Origin: Protopterus annectens
Lineage: Eukaryota > Chordata > Ceratodontiformes > Protopteridae
Assembly (NCBI RefSeq): GCF_019279795.1
Contig: NC_056739.1
Span: 9,900,029 to 9,964,028 of the forward strand
Reading direction: 5' to 3'
DNA length: 64,000 nucleotides
The position numbers and the translations under genes are program-made. Positions 1 to 10,790 of the stretch are shown here, in pieces. The notes beneath the pieces were generated by a model. That model had not been told where the DNA came from and made no database searches. It was given only the letters and a program-made list of their open reading frames with translations. Position 1 is the first letter of the stretch, and every line of letters begins with the position of its first letter.

Positions 1-560
1 CTTCAGACTAGCCAAGCAGGAGAGGTCCCAGCACAGAACTCTGGGAGACTCCACTGGTGACTTGTCTCTTTGTGGAGGGAACTTCCTCTGTTTTGATTTC
101 CTGCATCCTATCTGTGAGTCAGTTAGCAATTCAGTGAATAACATAGGGGTTTACTCCCAGTATATTTAGCTTTTTTACTATGCATGAGTGAGGAATTGTA
201 TCAAAAGCTTTGGCCAGGTTGAGGTACGTGATGTGTACCCTTTTACCTTCAGCCATTGTTTTGGTGACCTTTTCCAAGCAATTCCCTAGATTGAATAAGC
301 ATGACCTGTCCTTGATGAATCCAGACTGAGACAGGCTAAGTGCTTGGAAGTTTTCTATGTCCTGAATGATTAGTTCCATGGTAAGTCTTTCCATGGCTTT
401 GCATCAGAGGCTAGTCAGACCTATGAGTCTGTAGTTGCCTGGGTCTATGGAAGGTCCTCCCTTATGCAGGGGAATGACTGAAGCTGTTCTCCATTTACTT
501 GGTACAAAACTTGTATGTAACTTAATTACTGAACTGAATATATTAAGTTCAGACGTACGT
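1..560 (-). pseudogene. CR1-clade LINE reverse transcriptase fragment, cut by the window edge
   Basis: Read on the minus strand this is the middle of a CR1-type RT. From high to low coordinates it gives VPSKWRTASVIPLHKGG, then SLSQSGFIKDRSCLFNL, then YLNLAKAFDTIPHS (RT motif A; better copies in this window read YLDLAKAFDTIPHS). At 1-60 it gives a decayed GVPQGSVLGPLLFG motif (SGVSQSSVLGPLLLG). The order and spacing match the better CR1 copy at 58813-59478. The copy is frameshifted near 400, and it loses similarity upstream of about 550. The 3' part lies outside the window. It is a dead retrotransposon copy; the family would copy its own RNA at a nicked target site. Confidence 0.9.
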
Positions 561-1012
561 ACGGGTGGCACAGAAAAAAAAGGAACTTTTTTGGAAAACC
601 ATGTCACTCGTGGTTGTTTTGTTATTCAGCTTGCCATAGCTCTTGTTGAAATAATTGAATAGCTTTAGTTGACAGCCACAGTTCCTATTACTCAGTCTTT
701 CAGGTCTTCACCTCTAGGCCTTCTTCTGGTTCAGTAAGGTTTAATGTGTACTGCCCTGCGAATCTTCATAGCATTTACCTCTACAGAAAGCTTATGAAGT
801 AAAATAGAACAGATAAGTATTCCCCTGTTCAGTTGTTCTACAAAGAAGCCAGCTGTAGTGAGTGCTTATTAACCTCCTGCATTCCCCTTTGTATCAGGAT
901 GGCATCTCCATTGTGGGGCTTTAGGTGGCTCTCCCTGTAGGTCAGACAAGCATGTGATTTATTATTTTCTTGTAATGTTTTTGTTGCATCCTGCCTTGCA
1001 AACTGTGCTTTT
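561..1012. other. No feature recognised
   Basis: No coding, RNA or repeat signature was recognised. A 95-codon minus-strand frame overlapping 838-1125 runs across the boundary of the foldback insert that starts at 1027, so it is unlikely to be a gene. Confidence 0.5.
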
Positions 1013-1026
1013 GAGTTCAGAGGATG

Positions 1027-1397
1027 CAGAAACAATGAAGCGTTCAAACAACACATAACTTGCAAGCACACACCAATAAGAACGCTGAAGTCCAATAACT
1101 CCCGAAAGGTGATGAAACCACACAATTACAAATGCCAGCAAAAACTAAGTGGCATTAAGAGTATCCTCTTAATATCAATGTCCACAATCTCGATAAAACA
1201 GTTAAGCGCTTTCACCCACTGAATGTGGGCTTCATCAGAACATCTAAAAAAACTCAGCTACACTTTTAAATACTACATTTTGGCTATTAAAAGGATACTC
1301 TTTATGCCACTTAGTTTTTGCTGGCATTTATAATTGTGTGGTTTCATCACCTTTCGAGAGTTTGTGGACTTCAGCGTTCTTATTGGTGTGTACTTGT
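1027..1397. mobile_element. Foldback (inverted-repeat) insert with a hammerhead core, flanked by a 14-bp direct repeat
   Basis: Two arms of about 110 bp, 1062-1170 and 1288-1397, are inverted copies of each other at roughly 90% identity by eye. Each contains an ACACACCAATAAG-like end and a GTGATGAAACCACACAATT segment. The spacer carries a hammerhead-ribozyme core on the minus strand (1205-1238). The flanks share the 14-mer GAGTTCAGAGGATG (1013-1026 and 1398-1411), which looks like a target-site duplication and sets the boundaries. Hammerhead motifs are known in the pseudo-LTRs of Penelope-like retroelements, and inverted pseudo-LTR arrangements are also known there. The best reading is a non-autonomous or truncated Penelope-type insert. 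No RT or GIY-YIG coding is visible. Confidence 0.75.
1205..1238 (-). ncRNA. Hammerhead ribozyme-like core (Penelope-type)
   Basis: The minus strand reads CTGATGA, then a 6-bp stem II (GCCCAC/GTGGGT, the first pair G-T) closing a 5-nt loop, then GAAAGCGC. These are the two invariant catalytic-core boxes of a hammerhead ribozyme with a well-formed stem II between them. Stem III and the cleavage triplet are not clear by eye, so self-cleavage is not established. It lies at the centre of a foldback insert. Confidence 0.7.
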
Positions 1398-1411
1398 GAG
1401 TTCAGAGGATG

Positions 1412-1914
1412 AGAGTCATGCTGAGTGGTGCAGAGGCTGAATGCATGCATTACCCTAACTTGAGGGGTGATTCCATAACATGTGTCAAAGGGAGGCGAAT
1501 GCTACCCTGGGCATTGAAATAGCAGAAAAATATTTTGCCAAGCTGAGGATAGCCAAAACAGTAAATCCCAGCAGTTACACATTGAGGAAGGTTTCTGACA
1601 GATCAGCTGATATGGTCCTCCCTTTCTGCTGTATATTACAATACTGAAAGTGACTTCATTGAGTAAAACTTCAATAAATTAAACTGTCAATGCACCATGG
1701 CACTTTAATACAGTCTCTTTGAGAGATGCTTAATCATTCTTACATGTCTGCCACTTTTTTCAGGGGCCTAAAGTGGGTAATTTCTCACTGAAACATGAAC
1801 TTTTGGAGGAGACACCATATCCTCAACCAAAGTAAAAGGTTTATGTTAATTTTATTAGTAAAGGAAAGCATCATTGTTGGAAAAATGTTATTGTTTCTAT
1901 TGTTTCACAATTTA
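1412..1914. other. No feature recognised
   Basis: AT-rich sequence without recognisable coding or repeat signatures. Confidence 0.5.
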
Positions 1915-2070
1915 CAAAGGTTCATAGGTTAGTACTAGGCTAACTACACTTGTGGACCATTTTAAGCCTAGCCAATTATCCCACCTGCAAGTCAAACACT
2001 GCACCTTGTGTCTGTAAGGCAAACACGTTTACCATTATGCATACCCCCAACCCACCCCAGGTATTTCTTT
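1915..2070 (-). mobile_element. SINE-like fragment with a CR1-type 3' tail
   Basis: On the minus strand a tRNA-like head (CATAATGGTAAACGTG, then a weak B box GTGTTTGACTTGC) is followed by GGCTAGGCTTA, TAGCCTAGTACTAA and CCTATGAACC. The tail matches the 3' end of the CR1 copies here, for example 60245-60313. SINEs commonly borrow the 3' tail of a partner LINE. A simple CR1 3' fragment is the alternative, because the head is degenerate. Confidence 0.6.
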
Positions 2071-4399
2071 TAGTATTATATTATTTTGCAACATTTGGAA
2101 GAAGGTTAGCAAATATTTTTTTCTCTTAATGTATCAGCACATTTAGTATTTTTTTCATGTTTTCTCCACAGGACATAACCGCAAAAATCAGGATTGCCCT
2201 ATTAAAAAAAGACCAGTGGTAACCCTAAAATATTAGATAAGAGAATGTTAACTTTTCCTTTCCAAGATGTTTTTCTGCTCTTCCAGTAAAGATGGTGAAA
2301 TTCATTGACAAGACTGGTGTGTAAATACTTTGACATTTCTTTCATTTCCACCCTTTCCTTCATGCAAACAATCACTTTCTATGCTATATGTAACACCTGA
2401 CATTCTTAAAGGGTCTATCATGTTCCTGCCTAAGACTGTACACAAGGTACAGAATTTTAAAATATTCAGCATGTCTAGTGCTGGCTGTATTACCACGTTT
2501 ATATCTTCTTCTGTTCATCTTCAGTGTTATAACTTTCTCCTTCATTTTGCAGTTGTCACAGCTAGAATCAGTGTTCTTTATATTATCCAGTGAATGACTG
2601 ACCATGACTTGGCAACACATCAGTGTCATGTACTTTCTTCTACTGGCATACACTAATTGTTCACAGATTTATGTGGACCCACTGCCAGTAATTTCAGTGA
2701 ATGCCAGTAACACAAATCAGTACTGAACATCCCTTTCAGCAATGAACAAACACTTTTATTTGCAGGGGGATTATGGATGTCGATTCTCCAGAGCACCCCC
2801 CAAGTAAAATATATACCAACTCCATGGTCATACAACAGTGGAGAAAATGGCAACCTCAATGGTCAGAGAATGTGCTTTTTAGTGATATTCATTACGGTAG
2901 TGGCACTCTCACAAATAGCACTAGTAAAGTTTACAAGAAACCCCCCCCCCAGCTGTTTGCCTTTTCCTAATGTGTTGTGACACTGCCTTATTACTTTGAA
3001 CTTTGCCCTTCAACTTCTGTTGCATAACAGCTGCTAACACAACTTCCACATTCTGTACTCTTTGCACAAGCTCCTGGGCTCAGTGCCTTTGATCTTTTGG
3101 CATGTAAATTGCCACACACCTTACCTGAAGCTGCTAGAATTTCGGGGGGGGGGGGTTGTGGCTACTACGGTTGCTGCCCCAGTACTTTCAGAAGCTACAC
3201 CAATCTTTTATGGGGGTGTTCCTGAAATTCTTGCTACCACCAGTGTTCAAACTGTGTTACTGAAAACTCTTGATTATGTAAGAACTTTATATTTTTTTAT
3301 TCACACGATTCCATTTTGGCTCACAGAAAGTACATCATGTCTTTTGTGGGCGTTAAATAAATGATCTTTATGTGCTTTTTTGTTATGCCATATCTATCAT
3401 ACCTGTGGTATAAATACCATCTGGAATGCATACAGATTGTTAAGTGACTTTACAGTTGGCTTAGTTAGTAACTCTAATTGCTCAAGTATTGACTTTATCT
3501 GTGAGAAAAGAAAGAAATCAGTCAATAACAATAGGGATCTGTACTGTGATCAAATAGTATCTGATGTTTGTCAGTTCAAACATTTCACTCTGAAGCTCTA
3601 ATCTTGCAAAGCAGTTGCAATTTAACACACTTCACTATGTTTCAGATTTGAGAGAGTACGCTGACACTGTTACAGACATGGGATAGCAACTGATGTTCTC
3701 CTAAACTACCTCTTGAAAGAGCAGCTCCTTGATTGTGTTATTTTAAGAACAAAGAGCAAAATTAGATTTATGAATATTTGATTCTTACTCCTATTTGCTT
3801 GTTGTTGAAGACACATTCCAATTTGTGCAACTGTTACAAAATGATTCATTGTGATAATTGCCTTACTGCATATTGAAGTGAAATAGCTGAGGTATGACCA
3901 AGGGAATAGGCAGTGTATATCTAGGTCTGCTCTTGCCTGTACTGGAACTGAGACATTCAGTCTAATTGCAGGCTATTACTTAATGGATGGTCAATGGACT
4001 AGGGACATCAGCAGGTTGCAGGTTAATATATATCTAAGGAAATTGTTTAAGGTTCAGATGCTTTCACACATAGCCCTTGCATGCATGCATGTATGTGTAC
4101 ATACATTTTCCTTTGCTAATACAGCAGTTATGGCTCTATAGCTGTTGGAATTGCTCTGTAAATACACATGCCCTACAGTGATGTGGTGCTCTGTATTGTT
4201 AAAGCATTATTACCTCATTCCATTCAAAAACAATGTTAACCTAAACATTTGGGGCATGAAAACATCAAGCTATGAGTAATTAGTGAGATGATTACAGTCA
4301 GGGAGGAAGATCTAAAATTAACTTTTATACTTCTAGCACAGGAAAATGAATCTTATCCTGTTGCAGGTGCATTAAAGACATTCTGAAAATAATCTCCCA
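2071..4399. other. Long stretch without recognisable feature
   Basis: Only short G/C homopolymer runs near 2939 and 3146 and several small chance frames are seen. The 100-codon plus-strand frame at 3062-3364 matches no family I recognise and includes a glycine run encoded by a G tract. I see no convincing exon, promoter or RNA gene. Confidence 0.4.
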
Positions 4400-4574
4400 A
4401 CTTTTAAGAAAAGAGGCCGTACTGTGATACATTTGTACAGGTTGTATGATGCCAGGTACTTTTGAGAATAGAGGCAGTGCTGTGATACATTTGTACAGGT
4501 TGTATGATGCCAGGTACTTTTAAGAATAAAGGCAGTGCTGTGATACATTTGTATGGGTTGTATGATGCCAGGTA
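4400..4574. repeat. Tandem repeat, 58-bp unit, three copies
   Basis: The unit runs from ACTTTTAAGAATAAAGGCAG through TGTGATACATTTG to TGCCAGGT. Unit starts are at about 4400, 4459 and 4517, and a partial unit is cut off at 4575. The copies differ by a few substitutions. Confidence 0.9.
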
Positions 4575-4579
4575 CTTAA

Positions 4580-5779
4580 TGTTAAGTGCAAGCAAGTATT
4601 TAGCAAATTGCATACATAGTCATCATTTAAGTAACTTTGAATAACATTAGGCTGAATTTTCAGAATAGTTGTCTTACAGGATTACGTTATGAACTAAGGG
4701 GGGGTTTGTTTATTTATTTATTTATTGCTTGCAACCAGTGTGTTAAATCACCTTTTCTTTTGCAATAGAATCATGCAAGGAGAGGGGCACATAATACGAG
4801 ATGTGCTCCCACAGACATGTGAACATTCTGGGGTCAGAATAATTAAAAGGGAGTGATGTAATCAGCAAAAGCATGTCAGCTGAACATTCGCTCATAACTC
4901 TGATACTTATTAATAAAAATCAGAACAGTTCATGAGCAGACATAATCAATGTCTTGTATCACCCAAAGGGAGATTTTTCAGTCATAATATAAAAATCCCC
5001 TTTTGGGACAGAATTGTACAATGACTATGGCACAGAATATAAGGTGGGGCTCCATACACTTTATTTTGTGACCAAAAAACACAGTGCCACTATGTATAGA
5101 ATACATAAAGAACTGCAAGCACAATGTTTATATAATTAACTGCAGGTGCACATTTTTTTGCAGTTATTAATTTTTTTTCCCAGATTTTCAGAAAGCTCAC
5201 ATTATGAATCTACCACATTCCTGTTGCTTGTAGAAAAAGGGATAAATGGAAATATATGTGGCATGCACTGTGTGTGACACTTGTTTCCTAAAACGCTGTA
5301 TAAAATATCATAACTTATCACCAGTCAGCTCCTTATAATATACAGACGTGTGTGTGTATATACATTTATATATTTATATAGTCATAGATATAAATACTGA
5401 TATAAAATGGACAAGGAAACCTGACCAATCAGATTGCTAGATACGTTTGCATCAAATCTGTTCTAGACATGGGGGTAAAATAATGCAGACCATCTAGACC
5501 TCACGTTCAGTCATAGATCTCTACCCCTCACACACTTTAAAATCCAACCAACTGCTACCATCCTGAAAAGTCTTTTAGCAGGGAAATACTAGCAAACACA
5601 GAAAAAAGTAAATCATTAAAAAAAGCTCCAAACACCAGAAACATCCCTGAACTCCAATTCTTTACTATTCTGTATAAATATAACAATAATAAGAGGGAGA
5701 AGAAGAGGAATATAACATAACTGCAGTCAGGACTATGACACAACTTCAGAGCTGTAGTTGGGACACTCTAGACACACAA
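4580..5779. other. No feature recognised
   Basis: AT-rich DNA with a short TG/TA-rich stretch near 5347-5385. The 62-codon minus-strand frame at 5555-5743 is rich in Leu/Phe because of base composition; I see no gene. Confidence 0.4.
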
Positions 5780-6628
5780 TCCAGCCTAGTAAACAAATGT
5801 AAAATAAAAAAAATCTCCAGTTGGTGCTCCATACAGCATAGGTTGAAGTGCAAAAAAAAAATCTTCAGTAATGCCCAAAATATCTTCCAAAACAAATTGG
5901 CGCAAAGAGCTGCTCTGTGTCCTTGCCACATGTGCTAATATTTAGGCAGTATTACAAATTATTTAAGCAGTTGCAATGTCAACCACAGCTGCTTAAATAA
6001 TTATTGGTAGTTGCAAGTTGTATACCTCTCAACTGTCCAGATTTTCACAGAAATGTCTAGATTTGTGCTTCATGTTTTGGGTTTATTCCTCAAAAAATGT
6101 GTGGTTTCTAGCAAATCACTGAGACTGAAGTCACTAAACAATGACAGACATTTGAGTTCCAGACTTTGTATTTTTGATGAAATGCACACTAACACAAACA
6201 CAGTTAGTCAAGAAGTTTATAAGAGCAATATCTGAAATCTGTCTCTGATTTTGGGCCTTTGCTCCCCTACTATTTTTGGCTTTGTCCAGATTTTCTGCAG
6301 TAAGAGGTTGAGAGGTGTGGGTACTTGTGCTCAGCATCATTGACGTTCTGGGAATGATTGGCACTTATTATGTAATGTCGACTGTATCCCATAACAGCTT
6401 GCACTGGGGGCTCCACGCTAGTTATGGCCTTGCACAAATTACACTACCTTTTATAGTAACTAAAGCAGTGAAGAAAGAGAAGGAAAGTGAATAGCATGAA
6501 GCAAAAATAGCCAACTTTCCCCAAGCAACACAAAACAGAAATTCTAACCTAGAGTGAAATTGCAAGTCAAAGCTAATGTCAAGGGCCACTGGCTCACTGA
6601 GTTTGCAGATGACTGTAAATTGGGATCT

Positions 6629-6640
<12 letters not shown>
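5780..6640 (+). mobile_element. Composite CR1/MITE segment, inverted copy of 10690-11560
   Basis: About 850 bp is the reverse complement of 10690-11560, at high identity by eye. It starts in a stub resembling CR1 endonuclease coding (NKCKIK against SKCNIK in the other copy). It runs through non-LINE sequence that includes a small TIR element (6024-6316). It ends in the CR1 RT segment HWLTEFADDCKLGSII, after which a (TA)n(CA)n tract begins. The same endonuclease/insert/RT junctions in two places suggest either a rearranged LINE derivative that spread, or a local inverted duplication. Confidence 0.75.
6024..6316. mobile_element. Short non-autonomous DNA-transposon-like element (TIR ACCTCTCAAC)
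   Basis: The ends are ACCTCTCAAC and GTTGAGAGGT, perfect 10-bp inverted termini, with CTGTCCAGATTTT-like sequence just inside both. No coding is visible. The same element occurs at 11019-11320 in the inverted segment, and its left end may recur at 63868. The superfamily cannot be assigned because no clear target duplication is visible. Confidence 0.65.
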
Positions 6641-6672
<32 letters not shown>

Positions 6673-6674
6673 CA

Positions 6675-6756
<82 letters not shown>
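6629..6756. repeat. (TA)n(CA)n microsatellite
   Basis: About 36 bp of TA is followed by about 90 bp of CA repeats. It directly abuts the RT end of the composite segment. Confidence 0.98.
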
Positions 6757-6758
<2 letters not shown>

Positions 6759-7439
6759 CACACAGAAATGCAGCAGAAATAATCTGCCAGATATTGTTTG
6801 CCCAAATATACATTTGAAGATACAGTACACAAAACTGAAACACCACATAAGCACAAATGCATACTGCAATAAAACACACACAAAAATATCATTGAAACCA
6901 AATCAAATGAAGGCAGCATACATACAGTCAGTTCATTCAAGATAAGAAAAATTTCACAGTGTTACAGTTTGTTGTGTCATACAATCTCACTGTCATATAT
7001 CAGGCTATTATGGAGTTTGTTACTTCTCATCAAAGGAACATATCCTTTATTTCCAGCCTGCCCAGTAAGCAGCCAAGGTTTTAAATGTTTTAATGTTTGG
7101 CACTGCCTAACCGCTAGACATAACATGTTAAAAGTGACCAGGTTTCTGCCAAATGTTTTTTGTGTAGTACTTGTATATCAGTATAATATCACCTTTGAGC
7201 AGCTGATAGCTAACTGAATGCATCTTCAATTACCTTAGTTTATCTATCTAACGTTTGTCATCTGCCCTGTATTTCTCATAAGTGCTCTCTGAACTCTTTC
7301 TAATTTCCTTAGCTGACCTTGGTTGCATGAGTAAACCCAGACACAATACTCAATAACAGACCTAATTAGACTCTTACATAAGGGTAATAACTTAATAAAA
7401 ATATAAAACTAAACAACATGCAAACACAGGACTGCAAAA
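6757..7439. other. No clear feature
   Basis: The stretch around 7260-7390 has the flavour of a decayed minus-strand RT 3' portion (for example CAGACACAATACTCAATAACAGACCTAATTAGACT, which other CR1 copies replace with the conserved PIIEYN region). It is too short and degraded for a firm call. Confidence 0.35.
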
Positions 7440-7620
7440 ATATCCCTCCAAAAAGAAATATATAAAAAGGACTTTATTAACTAACAAATTAAACATGCTA
7501 GCAATACGCTTTCATAAAAACAAATCCTTCATCAGGCATCAAGATTTGATCATTACAAACAGTAATATATAACAGTTAAAATCACATGATAACTGATAAT
7601 CTTACTACATTTCCTGTGGA
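7440..7620 (-). mobile_element. Penelope-type fragment with hammerhead-like core
   Basis: The minus strand at 7507-7535 reads CTGATGA, a 15-nt insert, then GAAAGCG. These are the invariant boxes of a hammerhead, but stem II pairing is poor, so this copy is probably decayed. It lies beside TTTATTAA-rich sequence. The order of boxes and neighbouring motifs (GCG box, CTTCATCAG, then ACAGTTAAAA downstream) resembles 29640-29770, which supports one family. Confidence 0.55.
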
Positions 7621-7654
7621 ATCTCATATTAAAATTAAATAAATAAATATAGGT

Positions 7655-7765
7655 TCTTAGGTGTATATACTAGGCTAATGACCATCAGAGCCATTATAAG
7701 CCTAGCTGTGCAACCCAACCCAGTTGTGTCTCCACATACATTGGGTGTTTATTAGGGAGGGGTAT
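7655..7765 (-). mobile_element. CR1 3'-end fragment
   Basis: The minus strand gives a run ending AGCTAGGCTTATAATGG, TAGCCTAGTA, CACCTAAGAACCTAT. This is the CR1 3' UTR with the terminal (CCTATGAA)-like repeat seen in complete form at 18771-18788 and 60289-60313. It is an independent short insertion next to another CR1 3' end at 7800. Confidence 0.7.
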
Positions 7766-8226
7766 GATTGTTTGGAGGTGGTTAAGGGCTTTGTGGGGAG
7801 GTATGGTAGGTTCATAGGTGTATAATAGGCTAACAACCACTAGGACCCTTACATACCTAGCCATGCAAGCCAAATGTGCCTCACAAATTTGATTTATATA
7901 AGGAGTGATTTACTGGCTGCCTCTGTCCATCAAAGACATAGGTGTCAGACCACTAGTGAATTTCTGATTACCCATCCATCAGTCCAAGTTGTGCTTAAAT
8001 AGGGGCGGGGAAGAACTCCGGTTCACATGGATGGGGAGCCTGTACCAGAGAATGAGTATTCTCTGAAACACATATCTGTCTCTACAGCATGTCCTATTTA
8101 TTTTGAAAGTAAAATTTAGCTCTTTTGATCTAGTAGTTCTGATGCTGTTTGTACAAAAGCTTCATCAAAACAGGATCCAGGGATGCATTGTGCACCAGGT
8201 AAAGATCTCCTCTCAGTAGTTTGTAT

Positions 8227-8983
8227 GGGTCTACTTCAAAACATCAAAATCTCACAATATTGAAATTTAAAAAATTGAGACCATCACATCAAAAACCCAA
8301 AACAACGAAAACTCACAACACTGAAAGTGTGCATTATAACAGAGAAAACTACAATGCACATGTAAATAACATCCCCTCCACCTATAACAACACTAAAGTA
8401 AGAAACACACTTTTTACTACATTTCTGCAGGGGGATAAGCCCCCTGCACCCCCCATGTGGGGGGGCCTCTGCTCCCCCTGCAAATTAATATACCAACTCC
8501 TAGATCGCACTACAGTAGAAAAAAGTTAATTTCCTAACCCCTGTAACATGATCAGTATACAGAATGTTAACATATGGATGTGTTGCTTTTATGGAAGTTA
8601 AGTTAGTGTTCCGAGAAGTGCTGGGAGAAGTGAGTAGGGGAAAAGTGTTTATTTTGCCAATCTGTATGTGTTTTTAGGCCATACAGGTAAGTGATTTTGA
8701 CATTATGTTTATACTTTTTACTACGTTTATGCAAGGGTACAGAGCCCCCTACATAGAGGGTGATGGGGGTCTTGCCCCCCTTGCAGAAACATAGTAAAAA
8801 GTGTGTTTGTTAGTTTGGTGTTGTTATAGGTCGAGGGGATGTTATTTACATGTGCATTGTAGTTTTCAATCTTATGATGCAATGTTTCAGTGTTCTGAGT
8901 TTTCGTTGTTTTGGGTTTTCGATGTTATGGTCTTAGTGTTTTGAAGTTCAGTGTTATGAGATTTCAATATTTTGAAGTAGATC
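8227..8983. mobile_element. Palindromic MITE, family M, copy 1
   Basis: It starts GGGTCTACTTCAAAACATC and ends with the inverted form GATTTCAATATTTTGAAGTAGATC. Arms of about 215 bp (8228-8440 and 8765-8983) are inverted copies of each other. The interior carries C/G-rich tracts and the family core ATACCAACTCCTAGATCGCA/CTACAGTAG near 8490-8520. It is flanked by AGTTTGTAT (8218-8226) and AATTTCTAT (8984-8992), decayed 9-bp target duplications. No transposase is present. Confidence 0.85.
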
Positions 8984-8992
8984 AATTTCTAT

Positions 8993-9091
8993 GTGTCTAT
9001 ATCAGAGCAGCGAATGCTATTCTGTCGAACTATAAAGTTTGAAAGCCAAAAATGTCGAAGTCCCAGGGAAAAAAATTTGCTGATCTAAAAA

Positions 9092-9122
<31 letters not shown>

Positions 9123-9353
9123 CAAACAAAATAAAGTGGGGGAGGCTTCACCCCCCACACCCCCAACTTAAATATACCAACTCTGAGATCGCACCACAGT
9201 GGAGAAAACAGTGAAGTCCCAAGAACGGCCCAGCAATTTTATCCCTGGGAAAAAAATTGCTGTTCCGTGACTCCGAAATTCTCAGCTTTCGAACTTTACA
9301 GTTTGACAGAACAGCATTCGCTATTTTCAGCAATCACTCTTCTGATAGGGAAC
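8993..9353. mobile_element. Palindromic MITE, family M, copy 2
   Basis: It starts GTGTCTATATCAG and ends CTGATAGGGAACC, a decayed inverted copy. Subterminal arms AGCGAATGCTATTCTGTC and its inverse lie at 9010-9085 and 9228-9330. The core ATACCAACTCTGAGATCGCA lies at 9174-9195, beside a poly-A/(TA)n tract (9087-9121) and a CCCCCCACACCCCC tract. It inserted directly beside copy 1 at the same target: the right flank CGTTTGTAT (9354-9362) is the third copy of the 9-mer. Confidence 0.85.
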
Positions 9354-10790
9354 CGTTTGTATGATACAGAGTAAAGACACAGGGCCTTGAGGTGATCAAG
9401 CACTGGACAATTTGTTTTCTCCTTGTATCCTTTTTTAAGGAACCTTTGTGAACATCCCAGTTGCTGCATATGTCTACTCAGGTGTATACCAAAAGGGCCA
9501 TTATACTATTCGATGGGTATGATGAAGAATGAGTACAGTGGTACAAAGACCTCTCAGGATGTAGGAGCTATTAGCTTATTTATAAGTTGAGCAACATAGG
9601 ATTTTCTTACTACCTTGGACACATATTGATCAAAGGCTAGGTTATTACCTACATGAGTTCCCACATTCCTGACTAGTGAATCAACTTCTAGGGGTGTTGT
9701 ATTGATGACATATTTACCTAGGTTAATGTATTTCTTGGTATAAAAATGCTTTTCTTGGTATTGAGATTTTAAGCCATGACTTTGGCACCAAGCATTTGTC
9801 TGTGTTAGGCCTTCCTGAAGGGTGTTCTTGCCTTGGGGGATTCAATGTCTGCTTCCAGTTTGCAGTCATCTGAAAACTTGGTCAGCCAGAGGCCTGTTAC
9901 TAACTGTCCATTAGAGACATTAGGTACAGACCAGGGGTGAATTTATGATTTCCCATCCAGTGGTTAAGATTATGTTTGAATAGGGTCAGGAATTACCTCT
10001 TCGTCATGTGGATGGAGAGCCTATTCCATAGTGCAGGGATCCTTTAAGATGCCTATCAGTCTCATCATCATGTTCTATTTATGTCCCATGCAAAGTTTAA
10101 ATCCTTGAATTTAGTGTTTCTAGTACTGTTCGTAATGTGGATGGGCAAAAGATCCATCAGGGCTAGACCTGATGATACCTTATATGCCAGAAATAGAGCA
10201 CTTCTCAGTAACCTGTAGGAGACTGAGTATAGAGGCAGGGCCTCAAGGTAATCTGTATAGGGCAGTGTGTTAATACCATGGACTCTCCTGGTGAGGAACC
10301 TCTGTGGGTATTTCAACTGTTGCAGATGCCTGGTCTGGTACATCCAGAAGGGGGTATTGTAGTCAATGATAGGTCTGATAAGGGGTGGATAAAGTGGAAT
10401 TAAAACTTCCTTTGACCTAGATACTATACCCTTGCTTATAAGTTGGGCAAAATGGAATTACTTTCTTATTATCTTGGGTATGTGTTGGTCAAAGGTCAGA
10501 TTACTATCTGTATATGTTACCATATCCCTAACTACTGGATCAACTTTTTTTGTCAATGGAGTATTTGGCTTCTATGTCTGTTTTCTCAAAGGGCACTATA
10601 ATGCACTTTTTGGCATGAATTTTAAACTGTGGCTTTTGCACCAGTCATTAGTCTGTGTTAGACTCTCTTTCAGGATGTTAGTTTTATGGAGTGGGGGCTC
10701 TATGATAGATCCCAATTTACAGTCATCTGCAAACTCAGTGAGCCAGTGGCCCTTGACATTAGTTTTGACTTGCAATTTCACTCTAGGTTA

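Larger units (their letters stand above)
7800..9912 (-). pseudogene. CR1 LINE 3' portion (RT C-terminus and 3' UTR), split by two MITEs
   Basis: The 3' end is marked by GGTTCATAGGTG at 7808. The segment 7880-8217 corresponds to the CR1 C-terminal region (WMGNxxxF, RDMFQ..L..WNxIP), and 9363-9912 continues toward the FADDCKL motif near 9890. Between them lie two palindromic inserts, 8227-8983 and 8993-9353. Removing them leaves one copy of the 9-bp target and restores gap-free alignment to the paralogous CR1 at 10220-10260. The reading frame is broken in many places. The 5' side joins the next CR1 copy at about 9912. Confidence 0.85.

Noticed and set aside
838-1125. 95-codon minus-strand frame
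   Set aside because: It crosses the boundary of the foldback insert at 1027, so it is not one ancestral coding unit.
3062-3364. 100-codon plus-strand frame as a gene
   Set aside because: No recognisable domain, includes a G-run glycine stretch, and no supporting neighbours.
6422-6940. 172-codon minus-strand frame and its neighbours over 6544-6945
   Set aside because: They are translations of the (CA)n/(TA)n microsatellite and have no protein content.
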